A DNA stretch of 64,000 nucleotides, taken from positions 1 through 64,000 of the forward strand of contig MU266354.1 in the NCBI GenBank assembly GCA_021014945.1, in the 5' to 3' direction. A model generated the notes under the pieces. It was not told the DNA's origin, did no database searches, and worked only from the letters and a program-made list of their open reading frames with translations. This document shows, in pieces, positions 1-11,500 of the stretch; position 1 is the first letter of the stretch, and the number at the start of each line of letters is the position of its first letter. This DNA comes from Leucogyrophana mollusca (taxonomy: Eukaryota; Basidiomycota; Agaricomycetes; Boletales). The translations under genes were made by a program, and so were the position numbers.

Positions 1-1299
1 GGGGAGGGAGAGGAGTCGGGGTGGGATCGTGGCGAGGTGGGGGCGGAGGAGGTCTAGGAGGTAAGTCGACAAGTCGAACAGCTTCGCTGCGAGCTATGGG
101 GCGCAGTCAGTCAGCATCCATCCACGCCACCGCCAGATGAACAGTGTCGGCAAGAAAACGAAACACCCACCACCTCGGCGGTCCCGTCCTCCAGCAGATC
201 GAACGAGCAGTCGATTGCGATGACGTTTGCGTGCGTGAGCGACGTCGTGTATATCAGCGACCGGGCATAGTTCACGAGGTAGTCGCGTATGAGCTCGGTC
301 GTCAGTATCACAGCTAGAACATAGCGTTCAGTATCGAATAAAATCGGAGCACATCACACAGAGCGTAAGATCGGTTTCATCGGCTCGCAGAGCCCTCTGC
401 GATGGCAGAACCTGAGCCGCCAGCCCGGAAAGCGGCGCGAAGGGAAAGGAGAGCAACCACGCAAAGGCAGACGTACCTCCACTCCCTGCGAGCGCCTTCC
501 CAAACGTACACAGCCGCGCCAGGACCCTTCCCTCGAGCCCCATCTCCACGACGCGTCCGCGCCCATACACCCCCGTCGCATGCGCCTCGTCGACCACGAC
601 GTGCGCGTTCCCGCGGGGAAACAGCGTCTCCGCGGCCTCGACGATGGCGAGGAGCGGCGCGAGGGTCCCGTCCATGCTGTAGAGCGACTCGACGGCGATG
701 AAGACGCTGGATGTGCCGTCCGCGAGGGCGGGGCGGTGCCGGAGGAGCGTCTTGAGGACGGTGAGGAGGGCGGGGAGGGAGTTGTGCGCGAAGGGGAGGA
801 GGGAGGCGGGTGTGGACGTGGTGGTGTCGGTGTAGGCGTAGGTGTTGGGATTGGGCGCCCTGTCCGCACAACGGGACGCGCGCATCCCGTCGTGCACGCT
901 CGCGTGGATGTATTCATCGTACACAACGACGTCGCCCGCCTGCGGCACGGCGCTGAAGAAGCCGACGTTCGCATCGTACCCCGAGGTGAACAGCAGCGCC
1001 GCATCCGCACGCAGGTACCTCGCCAAGCGTGCCTCGAGCTGGGCGTGTGGGGCGGGGTTGGAGAGGAGGCGGGAGGCGGTGGTGCCGAGGACGTGGGGGG
1101 CGGAGGAGAGCTTGGCGAGGAAGAGGCGGCGGAGGTGCGGGGAGGAGGAGAGGGAGAGGTAGTCGTTGGAGGTGAAGTCTGTTAGTGGCGACGATGAGGT
1201 GGGCGATGGACCTGGTGTGGGATCGGGCAGCCGGCGCAGGATATGTCTCTCCTCGCGGGATTTGAGGGCGGCACGCAGTTTATCGTTGAGTGTCGACAT
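1..1299 (-). CDS. 8-amino-7-oxononanoate synthase-like PLP enzyme (3' end off the window)
   Basis: Class II aminotransferase-fold (alpha-oxoamine synthase) enzyme. BioF-type members condense pimeloyl-CoA or -ACP with alanine in biotin synthesis. Exons read 1299-477, 313-174 (or 171) and 93-1, separated by GT-AG introns. The start ATG at 1299 opens MSTLNDKL. A DFTSNDYLSLSSSP stretch near residue 40 is typical of the family. It is followed by FTSGYDANVGF, an HxSVHDG-like segment, and VDEAHATGVYG, which carries the PLP-binding Asp and His. FGKALAGSGG holds the Schiff-base Lys and is followed after the intron by AVILTTELIRDYLVNYARSL. The third exon continues with LSTYLLDLLRPHLATIP, so the C-terminal domain is cut by the window edge. 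Serine palmitoyltransferase and ALA synthase are related, but the short N-terminus and motif wording fit the AONS type better. The substrate is not proven. Confidence 0.85.
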
Positions 1300-3491
1300 C
1301 GATCGGGGTCGTGGGTGGAGAGGTACAGTGCTTTTGGTGGGGAAACATGTTATTTGTATTATAAGCGTATGTGGAGGATCTGATTAGATGACTCCGCCCC
1401 CCAAAAAAGTCGGGATTAGCGATATGAGCAGCGGGCGGTGGTAGAACGCAATTACACCGCTCGCAAACACTCACGACACGACATTAACACAATCGAAGGA
1501 ACAATCTCACTGCTGGTGTTTAGTTTTCAGAGACAAGGGCCGCCGATGAGACTTTTTAGAGTTCACAACGCTTACCCAAACTGCCTGTGGCGTCTGAGCA
1601 CTCAATACGTTCACACGAGAATCGAGTCGACTTATCCCGACGGTTTTACGCGCGTTTTAACCACGTGGGCCCATGTGCGCCCCTCGGCAATTCCCGGCGT
1701 CCGACAGCGAGGTGCTCGTCGGCGTCGGCGGCGTTGTGGGGCTGCGCGGCGAGAGCGCTCGACGAAACCGATTTCCCGGGGCGCCCGAGACGCCCCCCGA
1801 CCCACTGAGCCAGGTTTCGGGGCAGGCGGCCAATGGGACATTTGTTGACAATTCGATCTTTGAGGCACACGCTTGTAAGTTGTCAGACTCATGAGACTCG
1901 GCCAGGAGCCCGTCTGCTGCACTGACAACACCATCGTAAGTGTCCCTGTTGCACACTCACATGTCTCCTCTGAAGGGAGCTCTCTGGCCCTCCGGAACGG
2001 TGTTATCAACCTCGGCTGCAGCCCGCTCAACATCAACCTCTAAGTTTACACATGCATCAACAATCCCTGTCCTCAGCCCCAACAGCTACCCATCCCCACG
2101 TCTGCGACGAGTACGCGAAAGGGTCGTGTACCGGGACCGTTGCGCTATTTGTGAAGCCAGCCCACTGACCGGGGGCAGCGTTGAGGTCTGGACTGTGCTG
2201 CCTTAGGAGGATGATTCTGTGAGTGTCGGTGAGTAAGTCTGATAAGCATGTCCACAGGCAGCTGGTGGTACTGACCTTGTCGACACTGACAGCCTGTGGC
2301 GTGAATGGCAGGACCAGGACATTGGACAGGGTTTGCTCAGTTGTCACGCTGCTGGTCATCCCACGCTCCAGGCCGGTGGGCAGCGACTATTGCCCGAATT
2401 TGCCAGACATACCAGGTCATCCCCCGGCGAAGGTGCTTCCTGCTTCCTGTTAGCCAAGTGGGTAAATACTTGATTACGCCTCCAGCTTTGTGCAGGAAGC
2501 GGTTGTGTGGTCCGTGTGTATGGGGGATCCTGGGACTTGAGGACTGTGTCCTTGGTGACAAAACCGTTGCCTGCGAAGTTCTCTTTCGATCTGGTTGAGG
2601 CGGCAAGGGGCACAATGTTGGATTCAACGGCGGAGTTGTAGAGCCCGTTGAGGATGTGGTCGACACCACTTTTTCCATGTCATTGTCCCAGTTAAACTGA
2701 CTTACCCCTTTTTCAATGTATGGGACACCTTATCTACAAAGACCCCTTAACACTAACGCTCCTATCGGAAGACAAAACACAGCAGAACAAAGATATCATG
2801 CCGACCCAATCATGCCGCATACGCCTCCTCAGCACGGTCATCACCCGAACCACGAAGTTGAGGCTGATGTGCAGCCGCCGATGGGTCACGGCCCCCGGGA
2901 ACAACAGCTCCAAACTCAGCCCGACATGAATCCGAATGTAAAGAGCCAGGATGGCGGGCAGGACGACCGGCCTCGCGGTCAGCGCCTAACAGGGTGTAAG
3001 TCGCACTTTCTGTAAGCTGGCCGTGGCTGAATTGTCACAGGTTGCTGCCCGTGCCCGTGTCTTTCGTGTGGCAAGAATAGAGAGGGGGTCGACCACCCCC
3101 AAGAGAGGCCCCAGTGAGCCCGGTCATGACGGTGGGTGCAACGATTTTTCCGTATTTCGTTTCTAAAAGAGTGGATATAGCCGGGAACAATACTAGCCAG
3201 ATAATAGCAGCACCGCGTGCTCTCGATAAACACCGTCCGATTGGCGAGAAGCCAAGTAAGTAAAAAAAAGTTAGTCGAGCACCACGGAGCGCGGAGGAAG
3301 AGCAAGAAAAATACGCAAGGGGAATAACGCCGCAAGGACGGCGTGGTGGGGTGTAAGCTGTATGTATGTATCGAACAGGGGAAATAGGCAGGTGGAGATC
3401 AGGCTTTGCATAGCCAGGATCGGGCTCGTCCGTAAACCCATATAGGGAAATCGCAACTGGGGAATCAAGGCTGCATCCGCACGCGGGTATC
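1300..3491. other. gene-poor interval with relic sequence
   Basis: About 2.2 kb with no gene that I can assemble. It holds the hydrophobin relic described separately. On the minus strand between about 2057 and 2680 there are short open stretches (for example a frame with GLYNSAVESNIVPLAAS near 2600) that look weakly coding. They are broken by stops and match no family I recognise. This is probably decayed gene sequence. Confidence 0.4.
1897..2043 (+). pseudogene. class I hydrophobin C-terminal relic
   Basis: Hydrophobins are small secreted proteins with eight cysteines that coat hyphae and fruiting bodies. Here 1897-1935 reads LGQEPVCCTDNTI, the cysteine-pair segment. It is followed by a good GTAAGT donor at 1936. 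The last stretch up to the stop at 2041-2043 reads NGVINLGCSPLNINL, the standard hydrophobin C-terminus. The two pieces do not join in frame with the obvious acceptor at 1974-1975. No signal peptide and no first C-x-CC segment is visible upstream, where stops interrupt the frame. I read it as a broken copy. A live gene with an unusual upstream exon structure is the alternative. Confidence 0.6.
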
Positions 3492-5076
3492 TCACATCGC
3501 CTCGGGGTTGCGCATCGAGATGGAGTCGTACCGGCCACCCCCGTGGGAGGTCGTTGTCCCGGATCCAGGTGTGTAGGAGAGGGTATCCACGTGGAGGTTC
3601 GACCGCGAGCGCGCCATGATGTCCGACGCGACGTCCGAGCCGTACTGCTCAGCCAGTTGACTGTGCAAAAAAAATTATAATTCACCAAAAGAAAGAAAAA
3701 AAACGCAAACGCACTTGGCATAGTTGTCCATGATGACAGCCATGCTGTTCATGCTCAGGCGGTACGCCTTCGGCATCATGCCCTTTCCAAAGCGGTACGT
3801 AACATGGTTCGAGCACAGCAGCCCAATCAACATGATCGCAATCTGCAGCGGCACGAGCGAGAACGCAATCGTATACCACAGATCCAGCACCCTCTTCTCA
3901 AACACCAAATACGCCTCCTTGCACCCGGGCAGCACCGAGCGCGCGTAGCACGTCTGCGACACCGTCGCCTCGACGAACGGCGAGAAGTACCCGCAGCAGT
4001 GGAGCCGGTTCTGTATCCGGAGCCGGCCCTCCGCGCCGAGGTCGCGCGACCACTGCGCGTTGATCTTCCCCTCGAGGTTGAAGGTGCGCTGCTTGTACGT
4101 GAGGTACCCTGGCGTGACGAGGAGCGCGAAGCACCCCCAGAGGACGAAGGTGTAGACGGCGAGGAAGGAGCGGTTGTTGAGCATGATGCCGGCCCAGCCG
4201 ATGACAGAGGTGACGGTGGCGAGGGCGGCGGCGGCGGTGGAGAGGATGAGCTCGGTGCGGTTGCCAACGCGGACGATGTCCGCGTGCTCGAAGACGTCGA
4301 ACCACGTGAGGAGGCAGAAGATCAGGCCGCAGAGCGCATACGCGGAGAGCTGCGTTTCGGAGAGGTCAGGAAAGTAAAGTAATAGCGCCGAAGATAACGG
4401 GCTTACGACAAGATTACCGGCGAAAAGCGCCCACTTGAACTTGTTCCAGCGCATGCGCGGGCGGGTGTGGCCGCCCTCCTTGCCGCCGAACCACCCCCCG
4501 GTGACGCCGTCGTAGTCCTCGTCGCCCTCCGCAGGCATGCGCGCCTCGCCGCTCTTGAACGCCTCGCGGCCGCCGCCTCGCTTCGGCTCGATGGGGTCGG
4601 AGCCCTTGCCCTTGCGCCGGCGGGCGGAGGGCGAGAGCAGCGCGCCGGAGAACTTGGACGGGAGGTAGTTGACGGAGAGGGAGATGTCCTTGGGGAGGCC
4701 GGTTGGGTCGAGGCGCGGGGTGCCGGGGTTGGAGGAACGGTCGTCGCCGAGGGCGAAAGGCGCGGTGGGGGGCTCGAGAGGCGACATGTCGGCTAGGATG
4801 TGCCGGGTGGAGGCGGCCTGGGAGTAGGTCGACTGTGCGTGTGAGAGGACGGACGAGGCGCGTCGGGAGTGGCTGCAGAGATGAAAAGAGGAAGCGATTA
4901 GCGCGGAGCGAGATTAGCGACGAGGTTTGTAGTGCTACGTGGCAAGCAAAAGAGAAAGAAAGGACGAGGGTGAAGAAAAGAAGGCGCCCCTCGTCGTGGG
5001 GAGGTGGTGGAAAGAAAGAAAGAAAGAGGAGAGAGAGAGAGAGAGAAGGGCGAACGTACCCGCCTCGGTGATCCAT
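3492..5076 (-). CDS. tetraspanin-like four-pass membrane protein
   Basis: Four exons fit: 5076-5060 (17 nt, MDHRGG), 4872-4407, 4349-3715 and 3660-3492, giving about 428 residues. A cytosolic Ser/Pro/Lys-rich N-terminus of about 150 residues precedes the membrane part. TM1 is around WNKFKWALFAGNLVLSAY, TM2 around ELILSTAAAALATVTSVIG, TM3 around FLAVYTFVLWGCFALLV and TM4 around LWYTIAFSLVPLQIAIMLIG. The large outer loop between TM3 and TM4 contains RLHCCGYFSPF, the diagnostic CCG motif, and further cysteines in QTCYARSVLPGC. Tetraspanins organise plasma-membrane microdomains. In plant-infecting fungi the relative Pls1 is needed for penetration pegs, but the long N-terminus here resembles the broader fungal Tsp3-type group. 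The 5' intron is very CT-rich. Which tetraspanin class it belongs to is uncertain. Confidence 0.8.
4980..5047 (-). repeat. simple repeat in tetraspanin intron 1
   Basis: Runs of AAAG followed by a GA dinucleotide tract lie inside the first tetraspanin intron. On the coding strand this is a long CT/CTTT polypyrimidine stretch just after the GTACGT donor. Such tracts are prone to length change. Confidence 0.75.
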
Positions 5077-5667
5077 CTGGTATAGAGTAAAATCAGACCC
5101 AGGTCGCCACCACCGCAAATAATGCAAAACTAAAGTTCACACGTACATAGTCCGGCGACCTTCCTCGGCCCCGGCTCGCGTCAAGATAAGTCGACCAGAC
5201 GCGCTGCATGATATATGTGCGCTGGCCAGATTACAGATTATGGACAATGGACGGGTATTTATTTATGGTACACCGGTATGTGTACAAGTCGACAGAAATG
5301 TGGGGTGTGGTGAGAGCCTGAGAGTAGACTATTTTAAATAAATCTTGGACCGACGTCGCGAAATCAAAGTTCCTGATATATGATATCGAGTCTCATTTTG
5401 CTTATCCAGCTTCGCGACTAGCTCGGGTCTCGTGCTCCTCGGCAGCTGCACAACGGCCGTCGACCTGACACCGATCATGGGTGCAGGTCACGTCAAGAAC
5501 ATTGAGAGCAACGCGTCTGTCAAATTCGTTGCAATGCATTCATCTCTGCTGTCAGAGTTGCCATGTACCATCGTTAACATGACGCGATCTTCAATCCCAC
5601 ACGCGCACTGGCCTCAAGGGCTTATGAACCACAACACAATACAATCTAGTCGTTAACCCAAGTAAAC
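5077..5667. other. intergenic, no gene seen
   Basis: This lies upstream of the tetraspanin and downstream of the fucosyltransferase-like gene. Only short AT-rich stretches and spurious small frames are visible. Confidence 0.5.
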
Positions 5668-7284
5668 CTAACCCCTCTCAACGATCTCCCACTCGCTCCC
5701 CTTCCCAACCCGCCACAGTACATCCGCCACAAACGTACTAAACGTGCTCCCCTCCGTCCCCACCACCTCCCTCGCGCCCGCCACGACCAGCGCGTCGACC
5801 AACGGGCGCAGAAAGGGGAAGAGGGGCGTCGAATCGTAGGCATTCGTCAGGGTGCGCAGCACGCCCAGCGCCGCCCCCGCCCGCCCGTCGAAGTCGCCCA
5901 AAAAGAACGTACACGGAAACGTCGCCAGGAACGCCGCCAGCAGGGGGTCCCTCTCGGGGTCTGCAGAGTCCGTGGAGATGAAGAGCGGGACGTTGAGTCG
6001 CCCGAGGGTTGGGTTCGTGTGCAGCGCCCCGCGACAGGGTATGTGGAGCGAAAAGGTCTCGGGAAGGGGGGGAAGTGGTGGGTGGGGCGTGCGCAGGCTC
6101 GGGAGGTCGGGGTATATTATGGGCGGGTCCAAGTCGTCCTCAGTGTCGTTACCCCTGTGAAAGACTCGAAGGGTGCGTTCGAGTGCCATAGTGTCCTCAA
6201 TTGCAATACCTAGAATGCGATGGACAAGCTTCCACCAAACCACCCTCGCGTTCGCCGCCGCGCCGTCCCTAAAGCGGCCGTCGCCAAGACGTAAATGGGC
6301 TCCTAGATACGTCCCGCCCAGCAAATCGTGCACCACCCGGGCGGCGTGGTTGAGGTCGGGGTTGTCAAACGCCATGCTCCGGCGGATGGAGCGGCGGATG
6401 GCTTTATTTGCAGGGAGCTTGAGGTGGAGACGAGAGGAGCCAAAGAGGGTTCCGAGCTGGAGGAGGGGCGCGGGAGAGAGGGCGAGGTCAGGGATGGAGA
6501 TGGAGTCGATGTACTTGGGATTGGGGGAGGGGAAAGGGGAGTCGTGGAAGCGAAAGTGGTAGGGGCCTGTGTCGAAGAGGGTGTGGGTCGCGGACGGGGC
6601 AATGCCAAGATTGACGGCTAGCCACGCGGGGGATGGGACGGTCGGGAGGTGGAGGACGCGTGCCCCCTGGTGCTTGTCGAGGTCAACAAGCCAGTGCCAG
6701 GGGACTTGGGTCCAGTGAAAATAGTCCTGACACTCGTCCGGGGTGAGGGTGTGGGCGGGAACAGTTGGGCAATGGAATAAGCCGTGTTTGGTGGAGAGGG
6801 CGAGTGCGCGGCGGAGGGGGTGGAAGGAGAGGTAGCGGATGGGTGTTGTGGCGAGGCGGAGGGGTGGAAGGAGGAGGGTGCGGTTCAGGATGTGGGCAAG
6901 AGTGAGTGCGTTTTCGAGTGCGATGCGTTGGTTGTGAAGGCCGCTGTGGGGGAGGTAAGCGAGGTACTGGGACTGCTCGTAGTGGTCATGATCGGTGTAC
7001 GGCCACGCGACGACTTTTGGGTGATGGTCAGCAGTGGAGACGGGTTTTTGAGAGGGGTAGTACCTTGTTGAGAAGAGGTAGTACGCGGTTGCAAAGGAGA
7101 TGAACGTGGCGGCGGTGAGGAGCACGATCAGCGCGGTAAACTTTTTGCCCTGGGCCAACATGTCCGAACGACGGACGGGGCCGGGGGCAGCGGCTGTGCG
7201 GGCTGCTCGGGGAGGGCGCATGCGGTAGGCGCCCTTTTCGAGGGTGACGGAGGGCGATTGGAAGGTGTAGCTGGTCGTCGACAT
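5668..7284 (-). CDS. O-fucosyltransferase-like type II membrane protein
   Basis: A single open frame of 538 residues starts at MSTTSYTF (ATG at 7284). A positively charged N-terminus is followed by one membrane segment near residues 48-70 (FTALIVLLTAATFISFA), as in Golgi type II glycosyltransferases. Soon after comes SGLHNQRIALENALTLAHIL, which matches the first conserved block of the GDP-fucose protein O-fucosyltransferase fold (G-L-x-N-Q-R). Further on, YLGAHLRLGDGRF has the H-x-R block that contacts the nucleotide sugar. The C-terminal STDSADPER and GTEGSTFSTFVADV blocks also fit that fold. Fungi lack the usual Notch-type targets, so the acceptor is unknown. Some annotation pipelines call basidiomycete relatives CigA protein. 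The gene is head-to-head with POP5, with 50 nt between start codons. Confidence 0.65.
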   Translation of the reverse strand: MSTTSYTFQSPSVTLEKGAYRMRPPRAARTAAAPGPVRRSDMLAQGKKFTALIVLLTAATFISFATAYYLFSTRYYPSQKPVSTADHHPKVVAWPYTDHDHYEQSQYLAYLPHSGLHNQRIALENALTLAHILNRTLLLPPLRLATTPIRYLSFHPLRRALALSTKHGLFHCPTVPAHTLTPDECQDYFHWTQVPWHWLVDLDKHQGARVLHLPTVPSPAWLAVNLGIAPSATHTLFDTGPYHFRFHDSPFPSPNPKYIDSISIPDLALSPAPLLQLGTLFGSSRLHLKLPANKAIRRSIRRSMAFDNPDLNHAARVVHDLLGGTYLGAHLRLGDGRFRDGAAANARVVWWKLVHRILGIAIEDTMALERTLRVFHRGNDTEDDLDPPIIYPDLPSLRTPHPPLPPLPETFSLHIPCRGALHTNPTLGRLNVPLFISTDSADPERDPLLAAFLATFPCTFFLGDFDGRAGAALGVLRTLTNAYDSTPLFPFLRPLVDALVVAGAREVVGTEGSTFSTFVADVLWRVGKGSEWEIVERG

Positions 7285-7334
7285 CGATGTTCGAGTTCAA
7301 GTGCGGTGGCTGTGCTTACGTACTTGCCACCGAC
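7285..7334. promoter_or_regulatory. 50-bp divergent promoter interval
   Basis: Only 50 nt separate the ATG of the fucosyltransferase-like gene (minus) from the ATG of POP5 (plus). Both 5' leaders and core promoters must therefore overlap each other or the opposing coding sequence. No TATA box is seen. Confidence 0.6.
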
Positions 7335-7995
7335 ATGGTCCGCTTCAAAGTGTGCTCCTCGTCCGTCGTCCTCGTCGTCCCCGCTGATCTCCTCCACAGA
7401 ATCGATGGCTCCTCGTCGAGTTCATCCAGTCCGGAACACAAACAGCCACCCTCGACGGTAAACAAATATACGCCGCCCTCAAGCAGAGCGTCATCCACAA
7501 CTTTGGTGACGCTGCCTGGGGCGCAGTCGCCATGTCCCTCACTGGTCAGTTCCTCTCCTCCGTCACCATATCCAGCTCACCTCACCTCGCCCAGTAAAAT
7601 ACTTCTCCCCCACGACCAACGTCGCCATCATCCGCGTCGCCCGCGACCACCACTCCATCGCATGGGGTGCAGTCACCCTCCTCACCTCTATCGCTGGCCA
7701 ACGCCTCATCCCAAACGTCGTCCACCTCTCCGGTCTGTTCCATCCGTGCCTGCTCGTCCGTCCACCACACTCATTCCCATATCACCCCAGGAACCATCAA
7801 ACACGCTCAGCTAGCCGCCATACAGCACAACAGACAAGTAGTAGCCCGTTTCAGGGCTCTCGCAAACACCCCCGGTCAGTCCGGCTCTTTACCTATCTGT
7901 GCTCTCTCACCTACCTCCACTCAGCAATGTACCAAGATTCGTACGACGCCTTTCTCGACCAGAGCACCAAGGAGATCGAGGCACTGCAGGACTAG
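7335..7995 (+). CDS. POP5: RNase P/MRP subunit POP5
   Basis: Five exons (7335-7349, 7400-7544, 7595-7732, 7791-7874, 7925-7995) give about 150 residues, close to the usual 150-175. The protein opens MVRFKNRWLLVEFIQ, the hallmark N-terminus of the Pop5/Rpp14 family. IHNFGDAAWGAVAM, VKYFSPTTNVAIIRVARD and VVHLSGTIKHAQ follow; the last is the conserved SGTIK block. Pop5 is a protein subunit of RNase P and RNase MRP, which process the 5' ends of tRNA precursors and pre-rRNA in the nucleolus. The first exon is only 15 nt. All four introns have GT-AG ends and every junction keeps the frame. Regulation is probably shared with the divergent neighbour. Confidence 0.93.
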
Positions 7996-8537
7996 GCTAC
8001 CACATCCACTCTCCTTTCCTTCTTCCTCGGTGAATCCATGGCCCACATTCTCACTCCATGTCGTTGCTTGCTTGTTGACACCCCTCACAACATTAACTTC
8101 CCTCGCCCCCACAAGAGATCACTGTAGGTAGATTGTGCAAGTCACAAAGTTGTCGGTCCTTATGAAACAGGGGAGCCTCCCACAGATGGCTTCCGCGATT
8201 ATCTACTGTCCTTCACATCCATGAGTCTATCGATGAGACAGCATTATTAGTGGCATCACAGACAAGAGGCGTCGTTTGTGGAGGTGCGCAGGGTGACACT
8301 AGTAGCTGGGTCATTGCGCAGCTTTAGGGAACCCACCACTCTCTTGAATACTAAGAGACCATAAGTGAGAGCATTAATATTGCTTCGCCAACTCAACTGT
8401 CAGTGTGATGCTGCTGAGCAAGCCCCTCTCAATATTGAGCCTTTCCTAATTGGGAGGCCAACGCGAAGAGGCCGGCCCTGAACTACGTTTCCTTTGACCA
8501 CCAAGCCCAGGTCATATTTCATTTCAACAAACCTGAA
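7996..8537. other. intergenic, no gene seen
   Basis: 3' flank of POP5 and 5' flank of the BRCT gene. No frame of useful length and no repeat was noticed. Confidence 0.5.
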
Positions 8538-11500
8538 ATGCGACGGGGCAACAAATCTAGCAAAGTACGCGCCTGCACTAGCTCACTGTCCCCCCGTAGT
8601 CGCCGCTAACCCGCGAATAGGTCCCTAATGTCAAGCTTCGCCCCGCCCAGCCAGCACTCAAATCCCGTCATGATCCCCAGAACCCTGCCTGGGACCACAG
8701 CTCCGACTCGGAGATAGCACCGAATGCTAGTATGGTCGATTTGTGTCCGAGGCCGCTGAGGGGTGCCACGCTGTGTGCTACTGGCATCATTGACAAGGTC
8801 CGTTCTTGTGTCGCGCGCAGTGGATCAGACCGTTTACGACGACGCGAAGCCGACCCTGTTTAAGCAAGCCTTTGAGCTCGGAGCCACTACTACCAGCGAT
8901 TTCACCGACCGTGTCACTCATTTGCTTGCCAATGCCCACGGAGGACCAAAGTATATGGTGAGCACAGCAGCCCGGCTTTGTTGGGGGAGCTCAGAACATT
9001 GACGTTGCAACACTAGTGCGCCCTCGAACGAAAGATACCCATCATGCGACCGGAGTGGATAACGGAGTCGTACGACATCTGGCTTCGGGGTGATGACGTG
9101 GATTTACACGAAGTAAGCCCCATTCATATCACGTCTGCTTGCGCAACAATGGACCCCTGCTTCCCAACGACAGAGCATTGAAAAATACCGCCTTCCCATC
9201 TTCTCCGGGGTTATACTGTCCCTCTCTGGTATTGACGACATGGACCGGCGCACTGAGATCAACAGCTTGGTGACAAAGCATGGCGGGGTATACGCCAAGA
9301 ACCTCGAGCGGCCAGTCAAGGTCACACATCTTCTGTGTTCGGGGGACGTCGAAACCGACAAAATGAAATACGCGGAGAAGTTCAATAAGAGGGGGGAGGC
9401 GAGTATCCATTTGGTGTGGGAGGAGTGGTTCTGGGACTCGCTTGAGTTTGGAGGTGGGTCGTCTTTGTGTCTGTGTGTGAGCTGCTGGGTTGGGTTCGAC
9501 TGAGGGGGGTGAAGGCAGGTTTGATGAGCGCAAGTACCAAGTTAGTCGACCACGCCCGGAACGGAAGTCACTTCACGAAGGTGTGCTATTTATCAGTCCC
9601 CAGACTTCAGTTCCATAAACACAGCGCACAGAACCCTCAACATCTTGTCCAGTCGATGATTCCGCCCCAGGATCCCGCGCCGAAACCGCCATTCCGGTTA
9701 ACCCCCAGCTACCCCGCATGCCACCAGAACCACACACAAACACAAATCAAGACGCCGAGGAAGAAGAAACCGCCTCCATCAAGCGCATCCCCGCTGTCAC
9801 GCTGCAACTCTGGGAAAGTCTGCTCAAGCCACGTGGTTTTGGGCTCGAGGGTGGGAAGCTCGTGCGTAGTCCGACCAAGTCACAGCTCGGCGGAGGGTCT
9901 CCTCCATCGTCGCCCACAAAACCTCCGCCTCCACGGAAAGCGGCTGCGCCCCCCAATGCCAAGGATAGCGTGATTTCCTCTTTCAGGCGCGCCAATTCGT
10001 TCGCTTGCGTGAGTAAGGAACCAAACAGCCGGCAGCCCTTCAGGCGCACTACTACCCTCGCCGCTGTCACAAATGGACCGGAGGACGCGGAGGGTAGTGG
10101 ACTGGGTAGGCGAACACGCTCTCCGTCTTTGGTCCAAATGGAACCCCACCAAGATCAGAGCGGACTGGACACGAATAGTGTACCAGCGCTATTCCTAGGG
10201 TACAGATTCCGTCTACTTGGGGAAGCGCGCTCCCCGAACGTTCGGGCTGCGATCGAGAGTGGTGGAGGCGTCGTTTTGGAAGACGATGCGGAAGATGTCG
10301 ATTTTATCGTCGCAAGACTCATCAGGTTCGTTTTTACTCCCCCGCGTGGGCTCCAGGCTCCAGCATTGTTAATACTCATTGCACTACAATCGCAGCGGAA
10401 GTAAACTGTACAGGGATGAGCCTGATGAATACGAGAGGGCGAAGTACCGGACTGAATGCTGGCTCGAGCATTCAGTTTTTCTGGAGCGGATCTGCCTCCC
10501 TGACGAGAATGTATCATTCACGCCTCTGAAGATCAACATACCCATCCCTGGTGTGTCAATCTCCATCTCTCGCACCATCCCACATGACCCCAATGCGGTG
10601 TACAGGCGCAGAGCTCGTCCATCTCAGCCTCTCCGGGCTCGATCAGTCGGAAGTGTGTTGGATACGGAGGCTCCTGCGGGCTCTTGGTACAGTCTTTCTT
10701 ATCGCATCAGAGTCTCGTGCTTGCGGACTCATTGCTGGTTATTGCACAGGGGTTAACCTCGCCCCGAGCTTTTCTCGCCGCTCGACCCATCTCCTGTGCC
10801 CGAGCGGCACGGGCGCTAAGTTTGACAAGGCGAAGGAGTGGGGCATTCCGGTTGTCTCGTTGGATTGGCTTGTGGAGATGGCGCAGAAGGGGGTCGTGCC
10901 TAGTGTGGACGGCTATATTGTAGGATTGCATATTGAGATGGGCGCTGGGCCTGATCCGGAGTTTCCGAAGAGAGACAAGGGGAAGGGCAAGGAGGCGGAC
11001 GTTCAGATGGTCGACATCACAAACAGTAAGTTCGACGGCCCATCACCCATTTTTACGACGCCGCGCTGACAGTTCCCCTTCACAGACGCTCCCTCCGACC
11101 CGCCTCTGTTCTCGAAGAAGGCGAACCTTCTCCAAGACATGCCCACGCGGGAGCCTTCTGTCTTTGAATTGAATCAGGATCAGGATGACGGGGACGGCTT
11201 CTTCGGTAAGCCCAACGGGTCTCTGGGGCCTCCACCTCCACAACGGGTGTCACTGTCGCCGCCTCCGCCCCCGCCCATGAGCAGCTCCCCGCCCCTCGAG
11301 TGCCCCGCCGTTTCCCCCAATCGTGTTCATCCCGCGCATGCCAGCCTCGCCAGCATAGAGGACGAGAGGCTGGATCCGAACGCTCGAATACCCTCATCAA
11401 AATCCCCGTCCCCGATGAAGCTTCCCCCCAGCTCTGCCTCGATGCCGTCGCCCGCCCGGCCTCTAGGGCCAAACGAGATCACTAGAGCACTGCAAGAGAG

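Noticed and set aside
580..1185. 201-codon plus-strand frame
   Set aside because: It lies exactly opposite the AONS-like exon; its Gly/Glu/Arg-rich translation is the usual antisense shadow of a GC-rich gene.
3804..4382. 192-codon plus-strand frame
   Set aside because: Antisense to the tetraspanin exon. Charged low-complexity translation and no domain.
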